64,000 nt of DNA, taken from NCBI RefSeq assembly GCF_002878395.1, contig NC_061115.1:95894330-95958329 (forward strand), written 5' to 3'. A model generated the notes under the pieces. That model was not told the DNA's origin. It did not search any database and saw only the letters and a list, made by a program, of their open reading frames with translations. Below, one piece after another: positions 10,986 to 22,995 of this stretch. Position numbers and translations under genes: made by a program. The DNA comes from Capsicum annuum (lineage: Eukaryota > Streptophyta > Magnoliopsida > Solanales > Solanaceae). The stretch's first letter is position 1. Every line of letters starts with the position of its first letter.

Positions 10986-13900
10986 TGTAATGAATAATCA
11001 GGTCATTTTTCGTATTTTCACTTATTTGAATATTAGATATTTTTTATAACTTACCCATGACATTTTTGACTTTCTAGAACTAACATTTTAGTTACTGTGT
11101 AGTTTATTGTATTTTTAGAGCCAAATTCTTATTTAGATGTCTTTGCTAGTTAAAATTAACTATCAGGAAAAAAATCAGTCATATTACCATATGTACTAAT
11201 TTTAAATATTCCAATAGCTTCAAAATGAGGAGTTTAGGATAGTTGGACTCTTGGTTTTGGTCTTGAAGCACTTAGGCTCATTTTGAGCTATTGGTCAAAA
11301 GTTAAGAAAAATAAAATATGGGTATCGGACCTACTTTTCATTGAAATGACATCAGATGAATATTTTGACTACTCTAATGAGTTGGAACATCAAATTTTAT
11401 AGGGTAGTACAGTTTATTTGTGCATACACAATTTAGAATGAATCCTGAGGAGTTAACAGAGACTTAGAAATTTCCATGTCTCAGCTAGGTTGGTACACTC
11501 ACGTTCATGAGCCACTAATAACTTATGCAATTTGCTAGGCACCAGAAACTGTAGCATAAGCAACATTTTGAGTCGCATAAGTAATACCCTTGGAAGCTTG
11601 GCTACTATCATGTGCACGATAGTTATATTGCAAATATGACTTCTACACTTTTAGCTAGATATTGTGTGTATGACTAGCAGGTCGCGTATGAGATACCTAT
11701 GTAAATGAGAAGGGTAAAAATACCCCCATCATCTTGTTTTTTGGCAGTTCTTATCCATCTCCAAGATTTTTAAACCCCAAAAATTAGGAAAGCTTGGAGA
11801 TAACATTGGTGGATTATTCTGAGAGCTTAGGAAAGGATTAATTACTCAATCCTCCTTCAAATTCATTATAAGATATCATTATTTTAATGGATGATTTCTC
11901 TATTTTAATTTAAAAACTCCAAAATCTTGATGGCTTAATTTTTGCACAAATATAACTCAGAATTCACCCATTTTTAGGGTAAATATTCCTTGAGCATGGA
12001 GGGAAGTTGAGTCAGTTATGAAAATACAATTTTCATAAACGGTCCCCATGTGAGATTTTTACCTAATTATGGACCCAAATCATAATAGTGCAATATATTA
12101 ATCGTTGTTCTGATTTTGATAGTGTGGCACCTTATGGAATTTTTTCAAAATGGGAACTCAACCATTTACTGGATTCTTTGATCTTTTTTTGGTGCCTAGT
12201 TAGGCTAGGTTTACCTCCTTATATATTCATCTATGTCATAGCATAATCATAATATTATACTTCACATATGGTATGATTTTATTATTGAAAGTGTGAATAA
12301 GGATATTTGGGTTAATTGGATGCTTAGGCTAACCTGAAACCTTAGATACAGAGTAGTTTTATTAGGTGAATTAGTCTTCATGGTATGTATTTAGAATGGA
12401 AATTCCTTAATAACTCAAGGTAAATAAAATTTCATAATTACTCATATTAGGGTAGAATTATTCTTAATTGCTTAAATTAAAGAAATTACCCTAGTTTCTG
12501 TTGTTCTAGTAGGATCGTCTTAGTTAATCATGTTTTGAAGGGGGTGACTAATGTCCTAGATCTAATAATCACTACTTGAAATCTATTAATGGACTTAGAT
12601 ACATTAGTCTATCCCGGGGTAGGAATTGCATAAGGGAATCTTTGGGGATTAAAAGTGGTCCCCTCCGTCTAACCATATGCCAAAACTTGTAATAACCTTG
12701 TAGACTCATTTGCATATGATATACTCGTATAAAGGGGTAGGATGACACTTGAGAAGGTTAAATATAATTATTGGTTATGTTAGTTTGGTATGGAATGGTG
12801 GATTCCAATTCAGAGTACTACTAATAATGTTACCCTTATATGTGACTAATGGTTTAATTTATAAGTATGATTTATGACTTATGTATATGATTATACATTT
12901 GACTTTCGAGTATGATTAATGTCTTGGCTTATTGATATGCTTAATGCTATAGATTTTGGTATGATAAGGGTGAGTGGCTTGTTTGAATGATATGGCTTAT
13001 GTAGATACATAATAAAGCTCATGGGTATGATATGACTTATATTGATAAAATGTGTCTTATATATATGATACAAGTTATATATATATGTATGTATGTATAT
13101 ACATACTATGGCTCATAGAAATAATATGGCATATCGATGCGATTAATAACCTTTAGATAAAATTGGTGGTCTATATGTATAAATATTAATATGAATTCAA
13201 AATATTCTTAGTAATATTGTTTGTTATGATTAATATTTGTATGATCTCAAAATATGGTCAGTAATTTTGCCTACAGACATGATTATAGGTGAGACCTATG
13301 GATATGATTTCTTATCCGATTTATAATTATGAGTAGAGGGATGGTCTATAATTATGATTTACTTATATAATATATGGGGTTTTGTTTTTTGAAATAGCTT
13401 AATAATATAGTTTATTAATGTGGTTTTTAATTGTGAGTTTTAGTTCAAATTTGATAATTGTTAATAGTATTGATAATGTGAATTTTGGTATAAGTCTAAC
13501 ATTTGTGAATGATATTGGTTATATATGTTTTTGTTCAAGTCTGGAATTGAAGGTCGCTTACGATGTAGTATGGGATAAATGGATTCTTAGTTATAAAGTT
13601 GTAATCGATAAATTACAATTATGTGGTAGTTTTTTTTCTTCATTGTACTCTCCAAGTTTATGGGGGCCTATGTGGGGTTATTTACTTTTCTGTACTTATT
13701 GACTTTCGAGGCCAATTTAATAGATAAAAGTGTAAGATTGTTATTTTATCATTCTAGTTCTATTTATTTATGTATGTACTATAGTCTTGAAGGCTATTTC
13801 TAGGTTTGACCCTTTTATTTGGACTTATTTTACATTTCCTTGTATCCTATCATATTTATATCATGCCTTAGCTCAGTCAGCTGATGATACCTATTGAGGA

Positions 13901-14347
13901 CCTATTGTTTTGGTACTCATGCTACACCTTGATACCTTTTTGGTATAGATTTGAGTACTAGTTGTCACCACTGATACATCGATTGTGCAGAGTTAATTTT
14001 AGAGATTAGGTGAGATCTTGGACTCGAAGTTACCCTATTTTTCTTTTGTTAATCAATGTCTAGTCTTTTGTTTTAATAAATATTATATTGACTATTCTAC
14101 AACTTACAGTGTGTTGTAGTAGTTTTTCTAATGACTGTACCAGGCTGTGGGTTAGTTTTCTATGTTATGGCCTACTTTCAGACTATTTTTATTGCCTTGC
14201 ATATTTATGAGTTGTATTGTCTTTTTCTCCTTATTATGGTATTTAACAATAAGTTAGCCCATTGAAAAGACCTTTTGGGTTATGGTATACTTACCTACTA
14301 GCAGGATAGAGTAGGTACCATCATGACTCATAAATTGGGTCATGACA
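10986..14347 (+). repeat. Tekay-B 5' LTR
   Basis: Start TTGTAATGAATAATC aligns with TTGTAATAAACCTTC at 19541. Homology to 19542-22938 runs along the full length, including the GGACTCTTGGTTTTGG block (11241) and the final CTCATAAATTGGGTCATGACA. The promoter region reads GGGTAAAAATACCCC (about 11712), where the 3' LTR has an intact TATAAATA. A TA/TATG microsatellite lies at 13076-13106. Confidence 0.9.
13076..13106 (+). repeat. TA/TATG microsatellite in Tekay-B 5' LTR
   Basis: An alternating TATATA run followed by GTATGTATGTATATACATAC. The homologous position in the 3' LTR (21661-21690) holds a CT run instead. Confidence 0.9.
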
Positions 14348-14350
14348 AAA

Positions 14351-14363
14351 TAATATCAGAGCT
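14351..14363 (+). other. Tekay-B primer binding site
   Basis: TAATATCAGAGCT, three or four bases after the LTR end, is a decayed form of TGGTATCAGAGCC, the initiator methionine tRNA site. Confidence 0.78.
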
Positions 14364-14529
14364 AAGTTTCATCAATATTATGGGTAAAAAAGAAAGCGTC
14401 TTGTAGAGTCTCATGGATAAGAATGCTGATGTCTATTTCTTATCTTCGAGAGGTTATGAGACATTCTTAAGATTTCTTCACTTTCTTTATTTATTTTATG
14501 CTAAGAGTCTGAGTTGGTTTTTAAAACAT

Positions 14530-15870
14530 TCCTTTGGTTTCACTCTTTTATAGTTGACTAGGACATGTGCTACCTCTATATGTGATAAGGATCTTAAGAT
14601 CGAGCCTAGAGATCCTATTGCTATTTGTGGATGCACCAAAAGTCATGGAAAACCTTGATATGTGTCCCTATCTAGGGGCCAACATAGGAGGCCTTCACCT
14701 GACCCTATTCCAACTCTTGAGCTAGTGATTATTCTTCCCCAGCCAATGATGGGCTATAAAGTAAACTAGGCTTAAACCAAAAATTATTTATTTTTTAGTG
14801 CTCAAGGTTACTTTTGTTTAACTTTCGGGGTTGGTTGGTGGTGCCTATCTGATAGTGCACAATCTACAAATTAGAGTGGTATTTATCCAGGGCAGAGTTT
14901 ATAGCTGTGGCTCCAAGAGTTGAGGTCCCTCCTAGGCTGAATATTGCTCAGCAAGTGGTTGACAAACCTACTATGTCTGTCAAAAAGAAAAAGATGCTGG
15001 TTAGATTCTTGAGATTGGCTTTTCCTAGGTTTTCTACTACATCAGGTGAGGAAGCATTTGAGTTTTATATTAGTTGTGAGAATTAGCTCTATAATTTAGT
15101 CCTAGTTGAGACTCATGGTATGGATTACACTATCTTTCAGTATGACCTAACTGGTAGGAATTGGTGTCGAGGTCATATTGATTATAGGCTAGCTGGATTT
15201 TCACCTTTAAGATAGGCTCAGTTCGCTATGATCTTCTTTATGAAGGGAATGCCTCACAACCTTAGGGAATATTTTAGTGATTAGTTCTCGAGTTTATAGC
15301 AGGACTCAATGATGGTTGTGGATTATAAGGGTTATTTTAATGGTTTGGCTAGACATGCTACTTCTATTTTGATTATTGATTCTGACAGAGTTTGTTTCTT
15401 TGTTAAAGGATTGACACTTTCTCTTTCCATGTCTACTTAATATTTGGTTGTTATAGGTAGGTCTTTTACTGAGGTTTCTAATCATGCTCATCTTATCAAG
15501 AAAATACATTATGAGGCCCAAGGGGGCATCGATAAGAGGCTATGATATTAAGGAGGGTTTAGTGAGAGTCATTGTAGCTCCTGGTTCATAGACAGTGGTC
15601 ATCAGGGTAGGAATCTTCCAAATTAGCTATTTTACCAACAATTCTAATCTTGTAGACCCATTTAGGTCATACTTAAGAATACTGATGGACACCAATCTAG
15701 CTTTAGTGGTTGTCCTAGCTAGGGTCGTGGTTTGTCTTCAAGGGATTCTTCATTAGACAATTCTAGTCAGGGTGCTTATTCTAGGTTTGTCAGATCTTTT
15801 AGTTTTGGTTCAGAGCCTATGGTTATAAAGCTTTTGGTCACTTCTTGAGTAAGTGCTCATGTCATGGAAT
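14530..15870 (+). pseudogene. Tekay-B gag
   Basis: Capsid blocks in order are MLVRFLRLAFPRFSTTSGEEA (about 14995), FEFYISCEN, GMDYTIFQYDLTGRNWCRG (about 15118), FSPLR-AQFAMIFF (about 15205), LREYFSD, DSMMVVDYKGYFNGLARHA (about 15306), RVCFFVKGL and YEAQGGIDKR (about 15509). A zinc knuckle has decayed to YGYKAFGHFLSKC (about 15808), with the first Cys lost. The start codon is not certain; RPSPDPIPTLE at about 14690 looks like the N-terminal linker. Multiple stops and frameshifts. Confidence 0.85.
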
Positions 15871-16680
15871 GATTGTCCATTCATCTCAGAGTGTTCCACT
15901 TATTAGGATAGTTTATCCCCTAATTAGAGGTAATATGCATGGTCATAAGGGTGGTTCCTAAGGTACTCATTGAGGTTCTTAGGTAGGTATGATAGGAGGT
16001 CGATCAGGAGCCAAACAAAGTGGTGATTGTAGTCAGTTATATGCAATTTAAGCTAGGCTCGAGGCTAATTCTTTAGATATTGTAATCATAGGTACGATTT
16101 TAGTGTATCTTCATTCAACCTTGATTTATTTAATCTGATATCTACTTACTCTTATGTGCCTGCTTATTATGCCCCATGGTTAATGTTATCTTGGAATTAG
16201 TTATATATGTCTTTAAATATATCTATTCTCATGCATGATTCTTTAGTTGTGGATTAGTTTTTTAGATATATGTTGTGACTATTAGAGATATTGATACTTA
16301 TGCTGATCTTATTATATTGGACGTAGTGGATTTTTATGTGATTTTGAGCATCGACAGGTTATCCCACTATAATACAGTCATGGATTATTTAGACAAGGTA
16401 GTTGCCTACGTATGCTGGCATACCCTCGATCGTGTGGCAAAGATCTGCTAGTCGTAAGCCGGTAAGGATTGTTACATATATGTATGCTAGGAATCTTATT
16501 TTAAGAGGGTGCCTATCTTATCTCAGTTATATTCGTGATGTTGGTATGGAGAGTACATCACTTAACTCTATTCTTGTAGTTCGTGAGTTTCATAATGTTT
16601 TCCCTACAAATCTACATGTCCTTTCTCAAGAGTGTAGTATTAAGTTTGTTATTAATCTTCAGTCAAGCACCTGACCTATT
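15871..16680 (+). pseudogene. Tekay-B protease and pre-RT linker
   Basis: GTILV (about 16090) is followed by a shifted STYSYVPAYYA (about 16145), the block after the catalytic D-S/T-G, whose Asp region is frameshifted. Then come SLVVD (about 16245), a decayed ILGMDWL region, RGCLSYLSYIRDV (about 16507) and VVREFHNVFPTNL (about 16577), leading into RT. Open frame 16402-16674 covers the linker. Confidence 0.8.
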
Positions 16681-17935
16681 CTTATGGCACCTTACCATAT
16701 GGCTCCGGTTGAGCTTATGGAGATGATCTCTTATCTTTAGGACCTTTTTAGTAAAGGTTTTATTAGACCGAATGTTTCTCCTTATAGATCTTCTATGTTG
16801 TTTGTGAAGAAGAAAAATGGCTCCATGCATATGTGTATTAATTATAGACAACTTAATAAGGTAATGGTGAAAAACCATTATCCTATTCCTTGCATTGATT
16901 ATTTATTTTACTATGTTTAATGAGCAGTAGTGTTATCTAAGATTAATTTTAGGTTTGGTTTCCATTAGTTGAGGATTTGGCCTAAGGATATCTTGAAGAC
17001 AACCTTTAGAACTCGTTATGGTCATTATATGTTCTTGGTAATATCGTTAGGGTTGAGTAATGCCTTACCCGCATTCATGGATTTGATGAACTAGATGTTC
17101 AGACCTTATTTGTATTCCTTTGTGAGTAACTTCATTGATGATATCCCTGTGTATTTGAGGAGCATTGAAGAGCATACTTAATATTTGAGGATTGTGCTCC
17201 TAACTTTAAGAGAGCATTTGATTTTTGCCAAATTCTCTAAAAATGTATTTTTGCTAGAGTCAGTGACATTCCTTGGGTATGTGGTGTCTGAATATGGGAT
17301 TATGGTAGGCCCAACAAAGATTGAAGCTATTCGTGATTGGGATAGGCCTATATCTCTGGCAGAGGATCATAAATTTATTATCTTAGCTAGTTATTATAGA
17401 TGATTTGTTATCTTAGCTAGTTATTATAAATGATTTGTCGAGGGTTTTTCTACTATTTTAGCACCTAAGACCAGATTGACTAGGATGAAAGTTCCTTTTT
17501 GATGGTCTGAATATGAGTCTAGCTTTGGAAAGCTCAAGGAGTTTCTTACTTCGGCTCTTATTTTGGCTCTGCATTTTAAGGGTGAGAGATTCAACATGTT
17601 TTATGATGTTTTTAGTGTTGGTTTTGGTTGTGTATTAATGCAGTAGGGTTGTGGTATTGCTTGTACTTTGAGGTAACTTAAGGTGCACAAACGTAACTAT
17701 CCCACTCATCATTTAGAGTTGGTGACGGTAGTTTTTGCGCTTAAGGTTTAAAGACATTATCTTTATAGTATGAATTGTAAGATTTTCTTAAATCATAGTA
17801 GTCTTCAACATCTTATGATCCAGAGAGAGCTAAATGCTAGGAAGTGTAGATTGATGGAGTTGCTTAAGCATTATATTATCTTTATCATGTTTCATCTGGG
17901 AAAGGAAAATACGGAAGTAAATGCCTTGAGTTGAA
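16681..17935 (+). pseudogene. Tekay-B reverse transcriptase and RNaseH
   Basis: RT blocks are MAPYHMAPVELMEM (about 16684), [21 protein letters not shown] (about 16800), [11 protein letters not shown] (about 16999), [13 protein letters not shown] (about 17050) and the catalytic FIDD (17131-17142), still intact. LREHLIFAKFSKN follows at about 17206. The RNaseH connection has a 30-bp duplication. RNaseH motifs follow: FYDVFSVGFGCVLMQ (about 17600), YPTHHLELVTVVFALK (about 17698) and a decayed DHSSLQHL (about 17795). Two frames and several stops are involved. Confidence 0.87.
17379..17438 (+). repeat. 30-bp in-frame tandem duplication in Tekay-B pol
   Basis: 17379-17408 and 17409-17438 are identical except for one G/A change. 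The unit is ten codons, at the RT/RNaseH junction (LASYYR block). A TGA interrupts each copy. Confidence 0.93.
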
Positions 17936-18089
17936 AATCAGTGTGTCTAGGTAACTTGGCTGGAATTCTAGTTTTTCAGAGGCCATTGGCATGTGATATT
18001 TAGTCTTTGGCCAACTCGATGGTGTGACTTGATATTTCAAACAGTAGGAGGATTCTTGCTAGTATTGAGGTTAGATCCTCACTATTTGA

Positions 18090-19280
18090 GCAGATTTGGG
18101 ATCGCCAATAAAGGATAAGAGACTTCGCAATCTTCCTAATCAGGTGTTAAGAAATATGTCCAAGAGGTCTACTATAGATTCTAAGGGTTTTTTGGTAGTT
18201 GATAGCTGCATTTGTGTTCAAAGGATCAATGACTTATTTCAGTTGTTTTTGCATGAGGCTCAGTTTTATGTATTCTATTCACCTGGGTACAATAAAGATG
18301 TTTAAATGTATGAGAAAATATCATTGGTGGAGTGGCATGAATAGAGGTATAGTAGACTTAAAAGCTTGTTGCATATGTTGTTGTCTGGTAAAGGATGAAC
18401 ATCAACAACCAAGTGGTTTTATTTGGAGATTGCAAATTTTGAAGTGGAAGTAGGAGTGACTTACCATGGATTTTTTTTGTTTGTCTCGTATTTCCTATAT
18501 TTGGGTCATTATGGATCGGTTGACCAAATTGGCTTATTTTATTCCTATTCAAATATCTTTCTGAGTCGAGATATTTGCTCATATCTATGTCATTGAGATA
18601 GTCCACTTCCATGGCATCTTATGTCTATCATTTTAGACTGGGTTTTAGTGTTAACTTTTTTCTTATAGAGAGCTTTTTAGGACAAGTTGGATACTCAAGT
18701 AGATCTTAGTAAAACCTTTAATCCTCAGACAGATGGAAAGTTGGAGCGAACTATTTAGGTTCTCAAGGATATGCTTTGATCCAGTGTTATGAATATTAGA
18801 GGTCAGTGGGAGTAACACCTACCATGGTAGAGTTTGCATATAATAACAACTACTATTAGAGTATTGAGATGGCCCCATTTGGGGCTTTGTATTATAGGAA
18901 ATTTTGTTTCGCGATTGGATGGTTTTAGACTTCCGAGGCTATAACCCATAAAACTGACTTACTTCAGGAGTCATTAGATAGAGTTAGGGTGATTCAAAAT
19001 AGGTTGAGGGAAACTCAGAGTTGACAGAAGGCTTATGCAGATCATATATTTCATGCCTTGAGATTTAGAGTTTATGATCTAGTATTCCTCTGTGTATCTC
19101 CCATGAAGGGTTTAATGATATTCGAGAGAAGGGAAAGATCATCCTTATATTAAACCCTTTGAGATTCTTTGGATAGTCAGTGAGGTGGCTTATGTGTTAG
19201 CCTTACCTAAACATTTTGCTATTGTCCATCCATTTTTCCAGGTTTTTCATGTTGTAGTGAGATATTCCTAATCCATAGCA
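18090..19280 (+). pseudogene. Tekay-B integrase
   Basis: The zinc-binding part is seen as YSPGYNKD, KYHWWSGMNRGIVD (about 18316) and CCICCCLVKDEHQ. The core follows with WVIMDRLTKLAYFIPI (about 18504) and a decayed SDRG block. The HPQTDGQ block has become PQTDGK (about 18724) and the AYNNNYYSIEMAPF block lies at about 18840. SPMKG (about 19096) marks the C-terminal domain. The enzyme would insert element cDNA. Several frameshifts. Confidence 0.82.
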
Positions 19281-19281
19281 T

Positions 19282-19530
19282 GTGTTTGGATGGGATTCAG
19301 TCCAGTTGGATGATCGATTGACCTTCATGGAGGATCCCGCACTTACTTTAGCTAGTGATATCAGGCAGTTGTGCACTATAGAGATTCTAGTAGTGAATAT
19401 TCAGTGGAGAAACTACCTAGTAGAGGAGGCTACTTGGGAGATTGAGAGAAAGATGCAGACCAATATCATCACATATTTGAGGCATGAGGTATATCCTAAT
19501 CGTTTACTTTTAAGGATGAAGGTTCTTTTA
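19282..19530 (+). pseudogene. Tekay-B chromodomain tail of pol
   Basis: An open stretch at the pol C-terminus contains SVQLDDRLTFMEDPALTLASD and then VNIQWRNYLVEEATWEIERKMQ (about 19399-19464). This is the beta-strand and Trp-rich pattern (W-R-...-EEATWE) of chromovirus chromodomains. Such domains are thought to guide integration to heterochromatin. It is the least damaged part of this element. Confidence 0.85.
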
Positions 19531-19541
19531 GTAGTGGATAT
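19525..19541 (+). other. Tekay-B polypurine tract region
   Basis: TTTTAGTAGTGGATAT directly precedes the 3' LTR start TGTAATAAACC. A purine-rich AGTAGTGGATAT in this place is typical of the group. Confidence 0.7.
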
Positions 19542-22500
19542 TGTAATAAACCTTCTGGTCGTTTCTGTATTTCCGCTTATTTTTGTTGTTATATCTTTTC
19601 TATAGCTACCCTAGGTCATTTATTAAATGTTGAAACTTAAAGTGTGGTTATCGGGAGTTCCTTTGGTTATTAGAGCCAATTCCTTATTTGGAGGTCTTCG
19701 CTGGTTCAAGTTGGCTACCGCATAAAAACTTTAGTCAAATGACCTCGTATGTCAATTCTGACTTTTCCAACTGCCCAAAAATGCCAATGTTGTGCTAGGT
19801 GGACTCTTGGTTTTGGTCCCAAGGCACCCGAACTTATTTCAAACCATAAGTCGAAAGTTAAGAAAAATAAAAAATGAGTGTGGGACACAATTTTTATTTA
19901 AATATCCTCGAATGAAAATTTTGACAACACCACTGAGTTTGGAACATTGAATTTGATAGGTTACCAAATTTTATTTGTGCATATGGGATTCTAGGTGAAT
20001 CTTGTGGGGTTGGCAGAGGGTTGGAAATTTCTAAGTCTCAGTTGCAGTGCGTTCATATGCGGCTATGAACCTCTGATTACTTATGAGATCTGCCCGGCAC
20101 GAGCAAGTGCCGTGTACGCAATATTTTGAGTCGTGTAAGACACACCCATGCCATCTTGGCCAGTATTATGTATGTGATAGGTATGTCGTGTATGCGACTT
20201 CTGTACTTTTGGATAGATATTGGATATGCGACCAACAGGTCATGTATGGATACTTGTGTACCTGGGAAGGGTATAAATACCCCCTTCATCCTATATTTAA
20301 CCATTTCTCATCCATCTTTGAGATATTTAAACCTTAGAAAGTGGGACAGCTTTGGGATAATATTCATGGGTTATTTTTGTTGCTTTAGAAAGGATTAATA
20401 ACACAATCCAGCTTAAAATTCACGGTAGGATTTCATTATTTTCATGGTTTATTTCTCTATTATCACCAACCAAATTAAAAAGCTTGGTGACTTCATTTCA
20501 GCACCAATATAGCTCAGAATTTACCCAATTTTTAGGGAAAATATTCCATGAGCATATAGGGATGTTGAGTTGGTTTTGAAAACACAATTTCTATTAATAG
20601 GCCCCACATGTGATTTATACATAATTTTTTACCCAAAGAAGAATAACTCTATATATGTATCGCTCTTCTCATTTTGATGAGTAAGTTGTGATTTAGACTG
20701 GGTGGCACCTTGTGGAATCTTCTTGTAAGGGGAAATCAGTGATTTAGCAGATTCTTCAAGCTTTCTTCAACACTAGGTAGGCTAGGTTATCCTACGTATA
20801 GATTGTGCTATCTCGTAGTATAATTATGAAATATGCTAGATATAGGGTGGGATTAATGTGTTGGATGTGTGAATTAGAATATTTGAGTTAATTGGACCCT
20901 TAAGCTGCATTGAAAGAATAGATACAGAGTGGTTAGGGTAGTTAGCCATGGCTTAGGTCAATTTTTATTTATGGTATATAGTTAGAATGGAAATTTCTTA
21001 ATTACTCAAGGTAGGTGGAAGTACCTAGTTACTCATTTTAGGGTAGAATTGTTCTAAGTTGCTTAAATTAAAGGAATTACCGTAGTTTAGGTTGCTCTAA
21101 GTAAGATCACCTTAGTTAATCATGTTTGGGGGGGTCTTATATCGTAGGGATAATTATGGCTAATTGACATCTAAGAATGACTTAGATACCTTAGTCGAGT
21201 CTGAGGTAAAAATTGCCTAAGAGAATCTTCGGGGATTAGAAGTGGGCCCCTCTGTCCCATCTTAGGCCATGACTTGTGATAACCTTGTGAACTCATTTTC
21301 ATATGATATATTCTTACAAAGGGGTAGATTGATAATTGAGAGGTTTGAATATAATTATTGGGTATATTAGTTGGGTATAGAATAAAGGATGCAAATTCAG
21401 AGCACTACTAATGTTGTTGCCTTTATATGTGACTAATCGTATAATATATAAGTACGATTTATGACTTATTCTTGTGATTATATGTATGACTTCGAAGTAT
21501 GATTAATGACTTGTCCTATTTAAATGCTTAATGTTTTAGATTTCAGTATGATTAAGGGTTAATGGTTTGTTTTGATGATATGGCTTATGTAGATAAAAAA
21601 TGGATCATGGGTATGATATGGCTTATATAGATAAAATATTGCTTATAAATATGATATGACTCTCCCTCTCTCTCTCTCTCTCTATATATAAATAATATGG
21701 CTCATAGAAATGATGTGGTATTTAGATGGGATTAACGACCTTTAGATAAGATGGGTGGTCTATAGAAATGTTTATTAACATAAATTCCCGATACTCTTAG
21801 TAATACAATTTCTGAATATTAGTATTGGTATGGTCTCCGGATATGGTCAATAATAATTCTTATAGACATAATTATGTGTGATACCGGTGGATATGATTAC
21901 TTATCTGGTTTATAATTATGAGTAGAGAGCTGATCTATAGTTATGATTTACTGGTATAATCTATTGGGTTTGGCTTATTGAAATAGCTCACTAATATGGT
22001 TTATTAAAGTGGTTTATAATTATGAGTTCCAATTCAAGTAAGAAAATTTTTAATGGTATGAATAATATTGATTTTCTGTTCAAGTCCATCAATTGTTAAT
22101 GATATTTGTAATGTGAGTTTCAATTCGAATCCGGCATTGATGGTTACTCACGATTTGTTATGGGATAGATAGATTCTTAGTTATGATGTGGTAATCAGTA
22201 AATTACGATTATATGGTGGTTTACTTTTCCTAATTATGCTCTCTAGGCTTATGGGCCTTGCATGAGATTATTTACTTTTCCTCAAAAATTGGCTTATTAG
22301 GCCAATTCGGTAGTTATTAATGTATGAATATTATGTTATAATTCTGATTCTATTTATTTATGCATGTACAATGATATTGGAGGCTATTTCAAGGTTTGCT
22401 CTTTTTATGATTACTTAGTTTACGTTACCTTGTATCCTATGTTATTTATATCATGATTTACCTCAGTCGGCCGATAATGCCTACTGAGTACCTGTGGTTA

Positions 22501-22938
22501 TGGAACTCATACTACACTTTTGTACCTTTTTGGTGCAGATCTAATTAATAGTTACCCTTACTGATTCGTCCATTAAGCAGAGTTTATTTTAGAGATTGGG
22601 TGAGTTTTTTGAGTTAAAGTTTCCCTTTTAGCCTTTTGTTTATCCATGTCTACTCTTTTGTTTTGAGACTGATTGTATTGACTATTCTAGAACTTATGAT
22701 ATGTTGTAGTAGCTCTTGTACTGACTCTACCAGGTCGTGGGATGATTTTTTATGTTATGGCTACCTTTCAAACTATTTCTATTGCCTTTCTCATTTATGA
22801 GTTGTATTGTCTATTTATCACTTTTGGGGCATTTTCCACAAAGTTAGCCCAGTGAAAATAACTTTGGGCTACGGTTTGTCTTACCTATTGGCTTGATAAG
22901 TAGGTGAGAGATCATGACTTATAAATTGGGTTATGACA
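19542..22938 (+). repeat. Tekay-B 3' LTR
   Basis: Starts TGTAATAAACC and ends GGGTTATGACA. An intact GTATAAATA (20271-20279) within GGGTATAAATACCC is a good TATA candidate; the same site in the 5' LTR is mutated. A CT-repeat microsatellite lies at 21661-21690. Confidence 0.9.
21661..21690 (+). repeat. CT/TA microsatellite in Tekay-B 3' LTR
   Basis: A CT dinucleotide run of about ten units is followed by TATATATA. It occupies the site of the TA/TATG repeat in the 5' LTR. Confidence 0.92.
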
Positions 22939-22995
22939 AATGCTGGTTTTTTGCTAATTTTACTTTTCAACTATTTCTAACTTACACGTTGGTCT

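Larger units (their letters stand above)
10986..22938 (+). mobile_element. Tekay-B: complete but decayed chromodomain Ty3/gypsy element
   Basis: The 5' LTR is 10986-14347 (3362 bp) and the 3' LTR 19542-22938 (3397 bp). Both start TGTAATRAAN and end GGGTYATGACA. Between them are a primer site, gag, PR, RT, RNaseH, IN, a chromodomain and a polypurine tract. The chromodomain and LTR wording place it in the Tekay/Del chromoviruses. Flanks are gatgt (10981-10985) and aatgc (22939-22943), only 3/5 matching, so the duplication is weak. It sits between the primer site and gag of Athila-1. The LTR copies are strongly diverged, which implies an old insertion. Confidence 0.9.

Noticed and set aside
10986..22938. 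A strong target-site duplication for Tekay-B
   Set aside because: gatgt and aatgc match at only three of five bases; the insertion is supported by termini and LTR pairing instead.
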